From NCBI GenBank assembly GCA_033557465.1, contig CM066033.1, positions 1,352,197,834 through 1,352,261,833 on the forward strand: a stretch of DNA of 64,000 bases. Reading direction: 5' to 3'. The DNA comes from Ichthyophis bannanicus. Lineage: Eukaryota; Chordata; Amphibia; Gymnophiona; Ichthyophiidae. Within the stretch, counting starts at the first letter, position 1; each line of letters opens with the position of its first letter. Positions 39,780 to 48,803 of this stretch are shown piece after piece. The notes below the pieces were generated by a model. The model was not told the origin of the DNA. It was given only the letters and a program-made list of their open reading frames with translations, and ran no database searches. Position numbers and translations under genes: made by a program.

Positions 39780-40850
39780 TCAACCTGATGGCATGGCTGC
39801 TGAAAGGGTAGTCCTTGCACCACTTCTCCTCCTGAAAAAGATAGAGGATGTGCTGCTAGCCTCTAGAAGGCAATCGGCTAGGAAAACCTACGCATTTAAG
39901 TGGCGTAGGTTTGAAGTATGGTGTATTCAGCAGAGTGAGAACCCATTCTCCTGCCAGGTGGCTGTGGTGCTGCAGTACCTGCTTCACCTTTCAGATTTAG
40001 GCCTCAAGTCAAACTCGGTCTGAGTTCACCTTACTGCTTTATCAGCACACCACTCTGCAGTGGAAGGGCAACCTCTCTCTGTACACCCCTTGGTGTCCAG
40101 GTTCCCAAGAGGTCTGCTTCTGCTGAAACCCCCGGTTCGCCCCCCCGGCGACCGAATGGGATCTGAATGTGGTCTTGCAGCAGCTTACTCGTCCACCCTT
40201 TGAGCCGATGGCTACCTGCTATCTCCGCTTCATTTCTTGGAAGACGCTTTTCTTGGTGGCACTTGCATCAGCTAGACGAGTGAGTGAGCTGCAAGCTCTG
40301 GTGTCCGATAGACCGTTCATACGGTTCTATAGGAGCAGGGTGGTGCTTCGCACACACCCCAAGTTCCTGCCAAATGTGGTCTCCACTTTCCACCTCAACC
40401 AGGAGGTGGTGCTTCCGACTTTATTTCCCAGGCCCCATGCCAGCCGGGCATAAGCAGTTCTGCATACCCTGGACTGTAAGAGGGTGTTGGCCTTCTACAT
40501 GGAGCGTACGCGGGGACATTGAAAAGCTCCTCAACTCTTCGTCTCTTATGACCCCAGTAAGCTGGGGATGCCAGTCTCCAAGTGTACGTTGTCCACCTGG
40601 GTGGCGGATTGCATCGCCTGGGCATACAGGGCGGCCGATCTCCCGTTGCAGGGTCGAGTCACGGCCTACCGGGTCAGGGCTAAGGCTGCATCAGTGGCTC
40701 ACTTCCACTCTGTTCCGCTGGCAGACATTTGCTGGGCCACAACCTGGTCTTCAAGCCAGACTTTTGCAGCCCATTACTGCCTGGATAGGGAGTCCCAACG
40801 GGACAGTGCTTTCGGCCAGGCTGTACTCTGTAATCTGTTCGAGGTTTAGG
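39780..40850 (+). pseudogene. DIRS-E tyrosine recombinase, frameshifted
   Basis: SRRQSARKTYAFKWRRFEVW starts the domain. ASARRVSELQAL holds the box I Arg. YRVRAKAASVAHFHS corresponds to box II with Tyr replacing the usual His. TFAAHYCLDRES holds the Tyr. A stop at 40021 and frame changes near 40100 and 40450-40568 break it. Confidence 0.8.
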
Positions 40851-40987
40851 CAACACCTACTCTCCAACTCTTTGGTGTCAGGCTACCGGAGTGTTATGTT
40901 CTTGGTTGAACTCCTAGCATGGCTGCTGCAGCTCGTCTAGAGAGAGCCTATTTTTCAGTTATAGGTTCTCAGTAGCCTATAGCTAGG

Positions 40988-41100
40988 AAGTCCCATATGT
41001 GAGGACTGACTTCCTGCTTGTTCCTGGATAAAACGTAGTTACTCACCTGTAACAGGTGTTCTCCAAGGACAGCAGGAATCAGTCCTCACAACCCTCCCTC
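40988..41100 (+). repeat. DIRS-E internal complementary region
   Basis: CCTGCTTGTTCCTGGATAAA joined to ACGTAGTTACTCACCTGTAA, the family E version of the circle junction. Confidence 0.8.
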
Positions 41101-41117
41101 CTCCCCTGGAGTTGCAG

Positions 41118-41133
41118 TCCTTGATTAATTTTT
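41118..41133. repeat. Target-site duplication, 3' side of L1-like element
   Basis: TCCTTGATTAATTTTT, identical to 47717-47732. The last T residues merge with the element's poly(T). Confidence 0.88.
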
Positions 41134-41278
41134 TTTTTTTTTTTCAAAACTTTATTTAGAACCATCAACGGTAAACAACAAGTACATAGCACACAGAAAA
41201 TCACCACTCTCTGGGGTTAGCTCTTATCCCCAGGAGCCATACCCATTGACGGTTACATGGATTTTTCAAAGTATAATA

Positions 41279-41338
41279 ACCCACACCCCCTTCCCCCACC
41301 CCCTCCCCTCCCCTCCCCCCACCCCCCTCCCCCCCCAT
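41279..41338 (-). repeat. G-rich tract in L1 3' UTR (sense strand)
   Basis: The plus strand is almost pure C with few T or A. The element's sense strand is therefore a run of G blocks able to form quadruplexes. A polypurine tract in the 3' UTR is a known feature of mammalian L1. Confidence 0.75.
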
Positions 41339-41411
41339 ACATGTCAAAGCCACACAGGACCATCTGGAGGTTCCGCCTGTCCCCCGAATAACAAAACAAT
41401 AGATAAGGGTG

Positions 41412-44400
41412 TTAACAACCCAACTGCAAAACTGTATTACGAGTCCGGGCACTCAGATTTTGAATGTATGGGTCCCAAATTAGCAAGAAGGCGGACCATC
41501 GCTGGACGTGGCCCCGGGCAGCCCTACACTCCAGGAGCATAAGCTGATGGAAAGAGTTCCGCCACTCCCAAAAAGAGGGAGGGCGGGTCTCCCTCCATCG
41601 CCGCAACAAAGGTCCCTTACCCACCAGACATGCCTTACGCACCAGCCAGCGACCCCACTTCCCCCTCGGAGAGGCAAGGGCCAGAACATCCAAGACCACC
41701 AAGGCTGCATCCCACTGAATAGGTTGTCCCAGCAGATCGGCCATGTACAGGGCAATCCTCCGCCAATAAGGGCGAAGCCTGCGGCAGCCCCACCACATAT
41801 GTAACAAGGTCGCCATGGGCGCCGCACACCGCGGACAACCGCCATCCACAGTCAGGTGGCAACGAAGGGCCCTCCGCGGTGAGAAGTGGATCCTGGTAAG
41901 ACATTTAAATTGTATTTCCCGCCAACGAGCCCCCTCCACCAGGCTCACCGCGCGCCGTAGGGCCGCCAAAATAGTGCCCCGGGGGATTTCCCGCCCCATT
42001 TCTGCCCCCCAAGCCCGTTCGACTCTGCAGTAGTCTGGGCGCTGGCGAAGCTGCTCCAACCGGAGGTGAAAACCCCGGATCGACGGTCGTGTCGAATCAT
42101 CCAGGCCAAAAAACCCCATAAGCTGGACCGAGCGATCGCCATGTAACTCCTCTCCTGGGAGGGAGGCCACATAATGGGCCACCTGCATATATGCAAAGAA
42201 ATGATGAGGCCGCAAGTCGAACTCGCGGGAGAGCACAGAAAAGGGTTTGATCCTCCCGGACAGGTCTACCACGTTCCCCACACTATGGGCACCTTTCTCC
42301 CCCCAAAAACGAAAGGCCGCGGTCTCCGTCCCCGGGGTAAAGTTGGCATTGCCCCGAAGGGGCAGCCAACTTGATGCCTTCCAATTACGGCCCCAATAGG
42401 TGTTCAACTGCCGCCAGGTCTTACGGACCGGGAGCAGCAACACACTCTCAGCTAAGTGGGTGGCCCACTGGCTGACCTCCAGGTGCAAGAGGGCCCGCAA
42501 AGAGTGGGGCGCCACATATTCCTCCTCCAAGGCCGTGGGTGTATAAAAGTCAGTGCCACCTAGCCAGTCCCCCAAATGGCGCGCCTGGCAGGCCAAGGCA
42601 TAAGCTCCGAGATCCGGGAGCCCCCACCCCCCATTGCGCATCCTCCCCACCAGCCAACTGTAGGGGACACGAGCTCTCGCCCCCCCCCAGAGGAGGCCCC
42701 GAAATGCCACCTCAAAAAGCCGGGCATCCCTCCGGAGGAGCCAAACAGGGAGGGTCTGCAACCAGTACAGGATCCGGGGCAAGAGCACCAGTTTAATCGC
42801 CGCAATCCTTCCCAATAGGGACAAGGGGAGAGGCTGCCAGGCCTGCACCTGGGCTCGCACCTTGGTCAGCATTCGCTGCAGGTTGCACCTATACAATCGT
42901 CCTGGATGGCAAGGCAATACAATCCCCAAGTATACAAATTGATCCCCGGCCCATCGAAGAGGGAAGCCCCCCGGCCAACTACCCCGAAGGCTCCCCAACA
43001 CGTCCATGGCCTCAGATTTGTCCCTGTTAATACGTAGCCCCGCAAATTGTCCAAAGGTTCGGAGCTCGTCTAAAAGAAGCGGCAAGGAGTCTGTTGGCGC
43101 GAGTAAATGTACCAACAGGTCATCTGCAAAGGCAGATATCTTAAATTCATGAGCGCCCATTCTCACCCCCCTTATGGAACGCATACCCGCCACTCTCCGC
43201 AGGAGAGGATCCAACGACAGGACAAAAAGGAGAGGAGAGAGGGGGCAGCCCTGACGGGTCCCCCTTTGCAAAGTAAACCTCTCTGATACCACCCCATTAC
43301 AAAGTATCGCCGCCGTCGGATCGGCGTACAGGCTCGCAACCATACTACAAAATAAAGGCCCGAGACCATAGCGTGGAAGGATGTACTGCAAATATTGCCA
43401 ATCCACCCGATCGAAGGCCTTTTCCGCATCAAAACTAACAAGCAGTGAGGGCAACTGTCTATGCTGGACCCACTCCAGGGACGCCACAATCTTGCGCAGA
43501 TTGCGAACTGCGTATCGCCCCTTCACGAACCCAACCTGACAATCATGCACCAACAGCCCCAGAAACTCCGCCAGGCGGTCTGCCAAAACCTTGGCCATCA
43601 ATTTAAGGTCAAAATTGAGTAGTGAGATAGGACGATACGAAGTCGCGGAGAGGGGATCCTTCGCCGGTTTAGGAATAAGGACAATATGAGCGTGATTAGC
43701 TCCCCAGCGAAAGTATCCCTGCCGTGCCCTCTGATTATGCACGGCAGCCAGCGCTGGGGAGATCAAATCGTTAAGGATTTTGTAAAATTCCGCACCAAGC
43801 CCGTCGGATCCTGGGGATTTATAACAGCTGGCCTTGGAAATAGCCCCCTGCAGCTCAGCCACCGTTATCGGCTGCTCCAACTGCGCTCTTTGCTCCGCGG
43901 TCAAGCGCGGTAACTCCAAAGCCCCCACATACTCCTCCATCTGCGTATGGGAAGGTGACTCCGCAGTATAAAGGGTCTGGAAAAAGGAACGAAAAACCCG
44001 CACAATCTCCGAGTTCTCCCGGTGTAACACCCCCGAATCATCCCGCAAACCCGGCACCAGTTTGGAGCCCCTAGGTCCCCGGAGGCATCTGGCCAAGAGT
44101 TTCCCGGGCTTATCCCCATAACGGTAAAGTTGGTACCGGTAGTATAACACAGATTTCTTTGCCCGCTGGTGCAGAAGTTCATTCAATTCCGTTTGAGAGT
44201 CCCACAGCTGCTTTTTAAGCCCTGCGGTCGGGTTTTGAGCCCCTTGCCGCCGTAATCGCGTCACCAACTTCTCTAAACCAATAATACGTTCGGCCCTCAG
44301 TCTTCTCTTCCGGGCAAGGAACCCTATTATGTCCCCCCGCAGAACCACCTTTGCAGTTTCCCAGAGCAGTTCGGGGTCATCCTGGTGACCCCTATGATCA

Positions 44401-45218
44401 GCTTCAAATTCCTGCCAGCGTTGTTGAAGAAAGGAGCGAAATTGCGCGTCCCTATATAGTTCGAGCGGGAATCGCCACGTCGGGGGGCGGGGAGAGGTCC
44501 CAGTCCAATGGACGTCGAGCCAAACGAAAGCATGGTCAGATATCTCCATAGGCCCTATCTGCGCATCCGCCACTTTAACGAACAGGCCTGTAGAAATCAA
44601 CAGGTAATCTATACGGGCACTAGTGCCATGAGCCCGGGATATATGCGTGTAATCCCGTTCGGTCGGGTGAAGCAGCCGCCAGGGGTCCACCAAGCCCAGT
44701 CGAGAGCATAAACGCCGCAGGGCCCGAACCGTCGCAGTTCTGTCTCTCTGCTCCCCCCCCTTGGAAGTGTCAAGGTCAACATCCATGACCCCATTAAAGT
44801 CCCCCCCCAAAATCAGGGGGGACTCCGGCAATATCTCGATCTTGGAGGCAAAGCGGGCAAAGAGGGGCAAGTCAAGTACATTTGGACAATACAGGTTGCC
44901 CAGGATAACAGGCCTCCCCTCAAGGACTCCCTGCACCAAGACAAATCTGCCAGTCGGGTCTACAAAATCCCGGACAACCTCCAGCCTCACCCGTTTATGA
45001 ATCAGGAAGACTACTCCCCCCTTCTTCCCCTGAGCTGGAGCCCCCCAGACCTGTCCCACCCACTCCCGGCATAATTTTCGGTGTTCTTCAGCAGTCTGGT
45101 GGGTTTCCTGGAGCATTGCGATGTCCGCCTTCTGCCGTGCCAGAGCCTGGAGGACCTTAGCCCGTTTAATGGGGCTGCCCAGACCACATACATTCCAAGA
45201 AATAATCTTAAGCGGCAT
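41412..45218 (-). CDS. L1-like ORF2: endonuclease, reverse transcriptase, zinc knuckle (1268 aa, intact)
   Basis: The open frame extends upstream to 45554, but the ATG at 45218 directly precedes the conserved endonuclease start (MPLKIISWNVCGLGSP), so I take 1268 codons. The endonuclease has LQETH, GGDFN at about 138-142 and SDH at 227-229. The reverse transcriptase has SFDAEKAFDRVDW (Asp 597 in motif A), GTRQGCPLSPLLF and FADD at 697-700. Near the C-terminus CPRC-x8-H-x4-C matches the L1 Cys-rich motif. The protein performs target-primed reverse transcription. No stop or frameshift was found over 3.8 kb, and length is typical for L1. The residues upstream of Met113 of the long frame are Gly/Glu-rich because they are read from a G-rich spacer, and are unlikely to be translated. 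Confidence 0.93.
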   Translation of the reverse strand: MPLKIISWNVCGLGSPIKRAKVLQALARQKADIAMLQETHQTAEEHRKLCREWVGQVWGAPAQGKKGGVVFLIHKRVRLEVVRDFVDPTGRFVLVQGVLEGRPVILGNLYCPNVLDLPLFARFASKIEILPESPLILGGDFNGVMDVDLDTSKGGEQRDRTATVRALRRLCSRLGLVDPWRLLHPTERDYTHISRAHGTSARIDYLLISTGLFVKVADAQIGPMEISDHAFVWLDVHWTGTSPRPPTWRFPLELYRDAQFRSFLQQRWQEFEADHRGHQDDPELLWETAKVVLRGDIIGFLARKRRLRAERIIGLEKLVTRLRRQGAQNPTAGLKKQLWDSQTELNELLHQRAKKSVLYYRYQLYRYGDKPGKLLARCLRGPRGSKLVPGLRDDSGVLHRENSEIVRVFRSFFQTLYTAESPSHTQMEEYVGALELPRLTAEQRAQLEQPITVAELQGAISKASCYKSPGSDGLGAEFYKILNDLISPALAAVHNQRARQGYFRWGANHAHIVLIPKPAKDPLSATSYRPISLLNFDLKLMAKVLADRLAEFLGLLVHDCQVGFVKGRYAVRNLRKIVASLEWVQHRQLPSLLVSFDAEKAFDRVDWQYLQYILPRYGLGPLFCSMVASLYADPTAAILCNGVVSERFTLQRGTRQGCPLSPLLFVLSLDPLLRRVAGMRSIRGVRMGAHEFKISAFADDLLVHLLAPTDSLPLLLDELRTFGQFAGLRINRDKSEAMDVLGSLRGSWPGGFPLRWAGDQFVYLGIVLPCHPGRLYRCNLQRMLTKVRAQVQAWQPLPLSLLGRIAAIKLVLLPRILYWLQTLPVWLLRRDARLFEVAFRGLLWGGARARVPYSWLVGRMRNGGWGLPDLGAYALACQARHLGDWLGGTDFYTPTALEEEYVAPHSLRALLHLEVSQWATHLAESVLLLPVRKTWRQLNTYWGRNWKASSWLPLRGNANFTPGTETAAFRFWGEKGAHSVGNVVDLSGRIKPFSVLSREFDLRPHHFFAYMQVAHYVASLPGEELHGDRSVQLMGFFGLDDSTRPSIRGFHLRLEQLRQRPDYCRVERAWGAEMGREIPRGTILAALRRAVSLVEGARWREIQFKCLTRIHFSPRRALRCHLTVDGGCPRCAAPMATLLHMWWGCRRLRPYWRRIALYMADLLGQPIQWDAALVVLDVLALASPRGKWGRWLVRKACLVGKGPLLRRWRETRPPSFWEWRNSFHQLMLLECRAARGHVQRWSAFLLIWDPYIQNLSARTRNTVLQLGC

Positions 45219-45339
45219 GTAATACAAAGGAGGCTTATTATAAAACAGCATAAACCATACCTTTTCTGAGGAAGGGACCCCCCCAGCCTGAGGTCCTCCC
45301 CTCTTCTTCACCAGGAAATTCCCTCCCGTCGTCCACCCC

Positions 45340-45480
45340 TCCATTAGTCCCTGAAAATACTGCTCACCTCCTACACCCCCTCCCCCTTCCTCCCTCCCCT
45401 GCCCACCCTTCCCCACCCCCCCACCCTCCCATCCCCTCACCCCCCTCCCACCCACCCCCCCCTCCCCCTCTCCTCCCCGC
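45340..45480 (-). repeat. G-rich spacer between ORF1 and ORF2 of the L1-like element
   Basis: About 140 bp of C-rich plus-strand sequence, G-rich in the element RNA. It lies between the ORFs and could affect translation of ORF2. Confidence 0.7.
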
Positions 45481-45803
45481 TCCCAACCCTCATCCCATCT
45501 ACCATCCTCCTCCCCTTCTCTAAGTATTCCTAGATGCGTAAGGGACCCCCTCACCCCTCCATTATACCAGCCCCGTTACACTCCCCCCCCCACTCACCCC
45601 CCGGCAAGCCACCCCCAACTACTCGGGCCATTCCTCACCCGCCCCCCACACCTCTGAAACACAGCCAACCCCCCACGTAGCAATAGCTTGAGCAGGCCTC
45701 ATCCTCCACCCACCCCCACCCCAGTTACCATCACCATCACGTTAAAGTCCATAATGGAAACTCCGGGCTTGTTCCGCACTTCGGTAGTCCTCCCCTCCGG
45801 ACC

Positions 45804-46670
45804 TCAAGTCTCGGCTGCCACTGCAGCCCTCCGCCGTATCTCTTCCACGTAGGGCGTTGCTGCTGTCGCGGAGTCAAAGGACCGACGGGTCCCCCCATGA
45901 GTAAAGATCAGCCGGGCAGGGTATTGCACAATAAATTTGATATTATTGTCTATCAGAACCTGGCACAAAGGTCCATACTCTCGTCGCCGCTGGCCCAGAG
46001 CCGCTGAGTAATCCTGAACAACACGTAGCCTGGCATTGTCTTTCTGAATAGTCCCTTTCTTTCGCGCGGCCCGTAGGACTGCTTCTTTCTGTTGGAATCG
46101 CAGGAACCGTGCTAGAACCACTCTAGGTCGGCCCTCACTGGTTCTCCTAGGCCCGACCCGGTGTGCCCTCTCAATTTGGATTAAAGTGCCCTCGGGGTCG
46201 TTCTCCAGAATTTGTTTCACCAGGTCCTCTACGTAGGATTGTAGGTCCCGGTCCTCTATAACTTCCGGAACTCCAAGAAATCTCAGATTATTCCGGCGGG
46301 ACCTATTTTCAAGGTCGTCTAGCTTGGCCTCCTGCCCCTGGAGTAACTTTTTCATCCGGGCCATCTCCTGTTGCAGCTCCAGCACGTGCTCTTCGGACCG
46401 CTCTATCCGGTGTTCCGCCTCCTGCAGTCGGCCGCCCAGGGCCTCCACTGAGGTTTGGATGAGGTCCATGCGGCCCCGCAGGTCGTCGAATTGCGCGGAC
46501 AGCACCCCCGCCACGGCCAGGGAGATTTCGTCCACCATCCCCGCTGCAGCCCTGGCCTCTCCCTTCAGCGGCGAGGACTGTTCCCCCCCCCTTGGCGGTA
46601 GGGGGGTCTTCTCCCTCTCCACCCGACGGCCTCCCTTCGCCGCCATCTCCGAGGCCTCTGGTGCGCTCAA
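45804..46670 (-). CDS. L1-like ORF1: coiled-coil RNA-binding protein (288 aa, intact)
   Basis: 288 codons from the ATG at 46670. After a basic N-terminus, residues about 65-115 form a coiled coil (SVEALGGRLQEAEHRIERSE, then ELQQEMARMKKLL). LENRSRRNNLRFLGVPE follows, the conserved opening of the L1 ORF1p RRM-like domain. ERAHRVG and ARFLRFQQKEAVLRAAR fit the domain's C-terminal half. The protein is expected to trimerise and coat element RNA. Intact length and motifs match the L1 family. Confidence 0.92.
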   Translation of the reverse strand: MSAPEASEMAAKGGRRVEREKTPLPPRGGEQSSPLKGEARAAAGMVDEISLAVAGVLSAQFDDLRGRMDLIQTSVEALGGRLQEAEHRIERSEEHVLELQQEMARMKKLLQGQEAKLDDLENRSRRNNLRFLGVPEVIEDRDLQSYVEDLVKQILENDPEGTLIQIERAHRVGPRRTSEGRPRVVLARFLRFQQKEAVLRAARKKGTIQKDNARLRVVQDYSAALGQRRREYGPLCQVLIDNNIKFIVQYPARLIFTHGGTRRSFDSATAATPYVEEIRRRAAVAAET

Positions 46671-47716
46671 GTCCCCCCGAGCGCTGGAGAAAGAGTTTAG
46701 GTCTCGGGCCGCTATTCGCTAGAAGAAGGGGGGAGGGGAGCCCGTGTCACAGGCGTCGAGGTGCCGGGGGGCAAGGAAGGAGTCCCCAACTCTCGGGTGT
46801 CGAATGTAGTGAGCGGTCGCAATCCTCCAAGAGCCAAGGGCAGGGCGCAGGTCACAGACTCAGGAGTGCTGAGAGGAGGACACAAGTCACCGGCTCGGAC
46901 TTTTCGGACAGGAGGCTCAGGTCTCAGAAACCGATGTGCCGGGGGGGGGGGGGCCCAGAGTGCGTGGCAGAGGCTGTCGCGGGCCGGAGGCGCAGTAGCA
47001 ACAGGGCAGCCGTCGAAGACCAGAGGCAGGGGGGGGGGGGTGCAGCTCGAACTCAGTGTGCCTAAGGCCAGGCTCAGGACCCAGACGTCCACGTGGTGAA
47101 GACAGAGAAGGGTATCGGGCCCGCGAGCCCTCTAGTGGGTGCTCTGATCTTCTGGTGGGCTGCTCTGCCCTCAAGGAGCTCTCAGAGAGGCTGGAAGGCA
47201 AGTGGTGCCCCCGATCCAGGCCCTGCAACAGCCCCCGGTCCCCTCAGCAGCTGCCGCATCGGCCCCACTCGCCGGGCCCGGCTGGTAGATACATGCGGGG
47301 GGGGGGGGCAGGATACCGCAGTCCGAGGGCCGCCGCCGCTGGAATCACCCCCGCACCACCTCACCTCACTCACACCGCAGCCGCACTCCCCGCGCGGCGT
47401 CTGCCGCCGAAATCCAGGCCGCTCCGACCGCCGCTGGAATCACCCCCGCACCGCCTCACCTCACTCACACTGCAGCCGCACTCCCCGCGCGGCGTCTGCC
47501 GCCGAAATCCAGGCCGCCTCCAAGCATCATCTCTTCGGGGGAGGCGGAGGGCTCCGGGGCACCGGCCCCAATAGCGGCTTCTGCGGGGGGGCCCAGGGGG
47601 GGCGAAGAACCCCGAATGCAGCCCCGATCACCGCATAAATCTGTGGTGGAGGGGTGAAGGGGCCCAGAGCCCGAGCAGCATGCGTCTGCTCCGGCTCACC
47701 GCATCACCGGAAGTTC
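46671..47716 (-). promoter_or_regulatory. 5' UTR / internal promoter region of the L1-like element
   Basis: CpG-rich, with several G runs on the plus strand. L1 transcription starts from an internal promoter in this position; the role here is inferred from that rule. Contains the 95-bp tandem duplication at 47333-47522. Confidence 0.65.
47333..47522 (-). repeat. 95-bp tandem duplication in the L1 5' UTR
   Basis: Two units, beginning CCGCCGCTGGAATCACCCCC near 47333 and 47428, differ at only a few positions. Monomeric promoter repeats are known in some rodent L1 families. Confidence 0.85.
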
Positions 47717-47732
47717 TCCTTGATTAATTTTT
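47717..47732. repeat. Target-site duplication, 5' side of L1-like element
   Basis: TCCTTGATTAATTTTT, identical to 41118-41133. Confidence 0.9.
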
Positions 47733-47860
47733 ATCCTTTTGCCGTCTTTTTAGCTATGTCATTTGACTGAGAAAGATGGCACCATTGGGCGGGGATTTGC
47801 TCCGCATGGGGGCTCTGTCGACGTCGCCTATCTTCCGCCCATGTGGCAGTGGCTGGCATC
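47733..47860 (+). mobile_element. DIRS-E right end, continuing after the L1 insertion
   Basis: GGCTCTGTCGACGTCG followed by CGCCCATGTG corresponds to the family C right ITR wording GGCTCTGTCGGTACCGACG and CCCATATGTG. Truncated before the outermost segment. Confidence 0.55.
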
Positions 47861-48007
47861 AAGTGTGGCTCCAGTCTTCAGACTTGGAGCAATGGGTCCA
47901 GCAGAAGTTCTTGGATGTTCCCTGCCTCGGCGAACAACTGTTCAGCAAGCCCATGGAGGACAAGGCAGCCAAGATCGAGACGGAGTTCATGACCCACACC
48001 TGTCTCT
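47861..48007 (+). pseudogene. DIRS gag fragment, LAP2alpha-like block
   Basis: Frame 47776-48009 reads HQVWLQSSDLEQWVQQKF, then GEQLFSKPMEDKAAK. This corresponds to IAWLQASDLE and GENLFGKNWQ of family C gag but is clearly diverged. It is joined directly to a DIRS right end, so a deletion or rearrangement lies between. Confidence 0.75.
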
Positions 48008-48803
48008 AAATAAGAACATAAGATATGCCATACTGGGTCCATCAAGCCCAGTATCCTGTTTCCAATAGTGGCCAATCTAGGTCATACATACCTAGCAGTT
48101 TCCCCAAAAGACACAGGTTCCGCAATGCTAGTACTGGGTCAAGCATTGATATCCTGGGTCCCTTCTTAATGGTTTATGGACCTTTCCTCCAGGAACTTGT
48201 CCAAAATGTTTTTAAACCCAGCTACACTAACAGCCTTTACTACATCCTCCGTTAACAAATTCCAGAGTTTGATTACACGTTGAGTGAAAAAATATTTTCT
48301 TTTATTAGTCTTAAATAGTTTACCCTGTAGCTTCATTGCATGTCGCCTAGTCTTTCTATATTCTGATAACATAAACAATCGATCTACGTTTACCCGTTCC
48401 ACTCCGTTCATTAATTTATAGACTTAAATCATATCTCCCCTCAGCCATCTCTTTTCCAGGTTAGAGCCCTAACCTTTTTAGCCTTTCTTCATAGGAGTAT
48501 CCTTCCATCCCTTTTACCATTTTGGTGGCTCTTCTCTGAGCCTCCTCATAACGCTATATCCTTTTTAAGATACGGTGACCAGAATTGCACACAATATTCA
48601 AGGTGCGATCTCACCATGGAATGGTATAGAGGCATTATAATATCTTTAGTTTTATTTTCCATTCCTTTCCTTATGATACCCAGCATTCTATTTGCTCTCT
48701 TGGCTGCCGCTGCACACTGGGCCGAGGGTTTTAACATGTTTATCCACAATGACGCCTAAATCTTTTTCCTGGGTGGTGGTTCCTAATGTGGAACCTTGCA
48801 TCT
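48008..48803 (-). mobile_element. CR1-type LINE 3' end
   Basis: The minus strand encodes the CR1 RT C-terminus in pieces: QCAAAAKRANRMLGIIRKG, then PLYHSMVRSHLEYCVQFW, and near the end NGVERV and [16 protein letters not shown]. It ends at low coordinates with ATAAGAACATAAGATATGCC. 5'-truncated, as usual for CR1. Confidence 0.85.

Larger units (their letters stand above)
39455..41117 (+). mobile_element. DIRS fragment, family E (MT-like block, recombinase, ICR), left of L1
   Basis: Begins in the post-RNase H block (FCSRQPHPH, YVFPPRPLVART, ILVAPRWP), then recombinase, then the ICR at 40988-41100. gag and RT are lost. It continues at 47733-47860 beyond the L1-like insertion. Protein distance to family C is larger than among C copies. 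Confidence 0.85.
41134..47716 (-). mobile_element. Full-length L1-like LINE with both ORFs open
   Basis: A 6.58-kb minus-strand non-LTR element. From its 5' end (47716) it has a GC-rich 5' UTR of about 1.05 kb with a 95-bp tandem duplication, ORF1 (46670-45804), a 585-bp spacer, ORF2 (45218-41412), a 3' UTR with a G-rich tract, and a short poly(A) (41144-41134). A 16-bp duplication of TCCTTGATTAATTTTT flanks it; in element orientation this begins AAAAATTAAT, as expected for L1-type endonuclease cleavage. The insertion lies inside a DIRS-E terminal region. Clade L1/Tx1 is inferred from ORF2 motifs and the ORF1 coiled coil. Confidence 0.93.

Noticed and set aside
45219..45554. N-terminal 112 residues of the long L1 ORF2 frame
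   Set aside because: Gly/Glu-rich product of a G-rich spacer; the ATG at 45218 sits directly before the conserved endonuclease start.
46592..47638. Long plus-strand ORFs over the L1 5' UTR
   Set aside because: CpG-rich 5' UTR read antisense, with overlapping frames and no domain.
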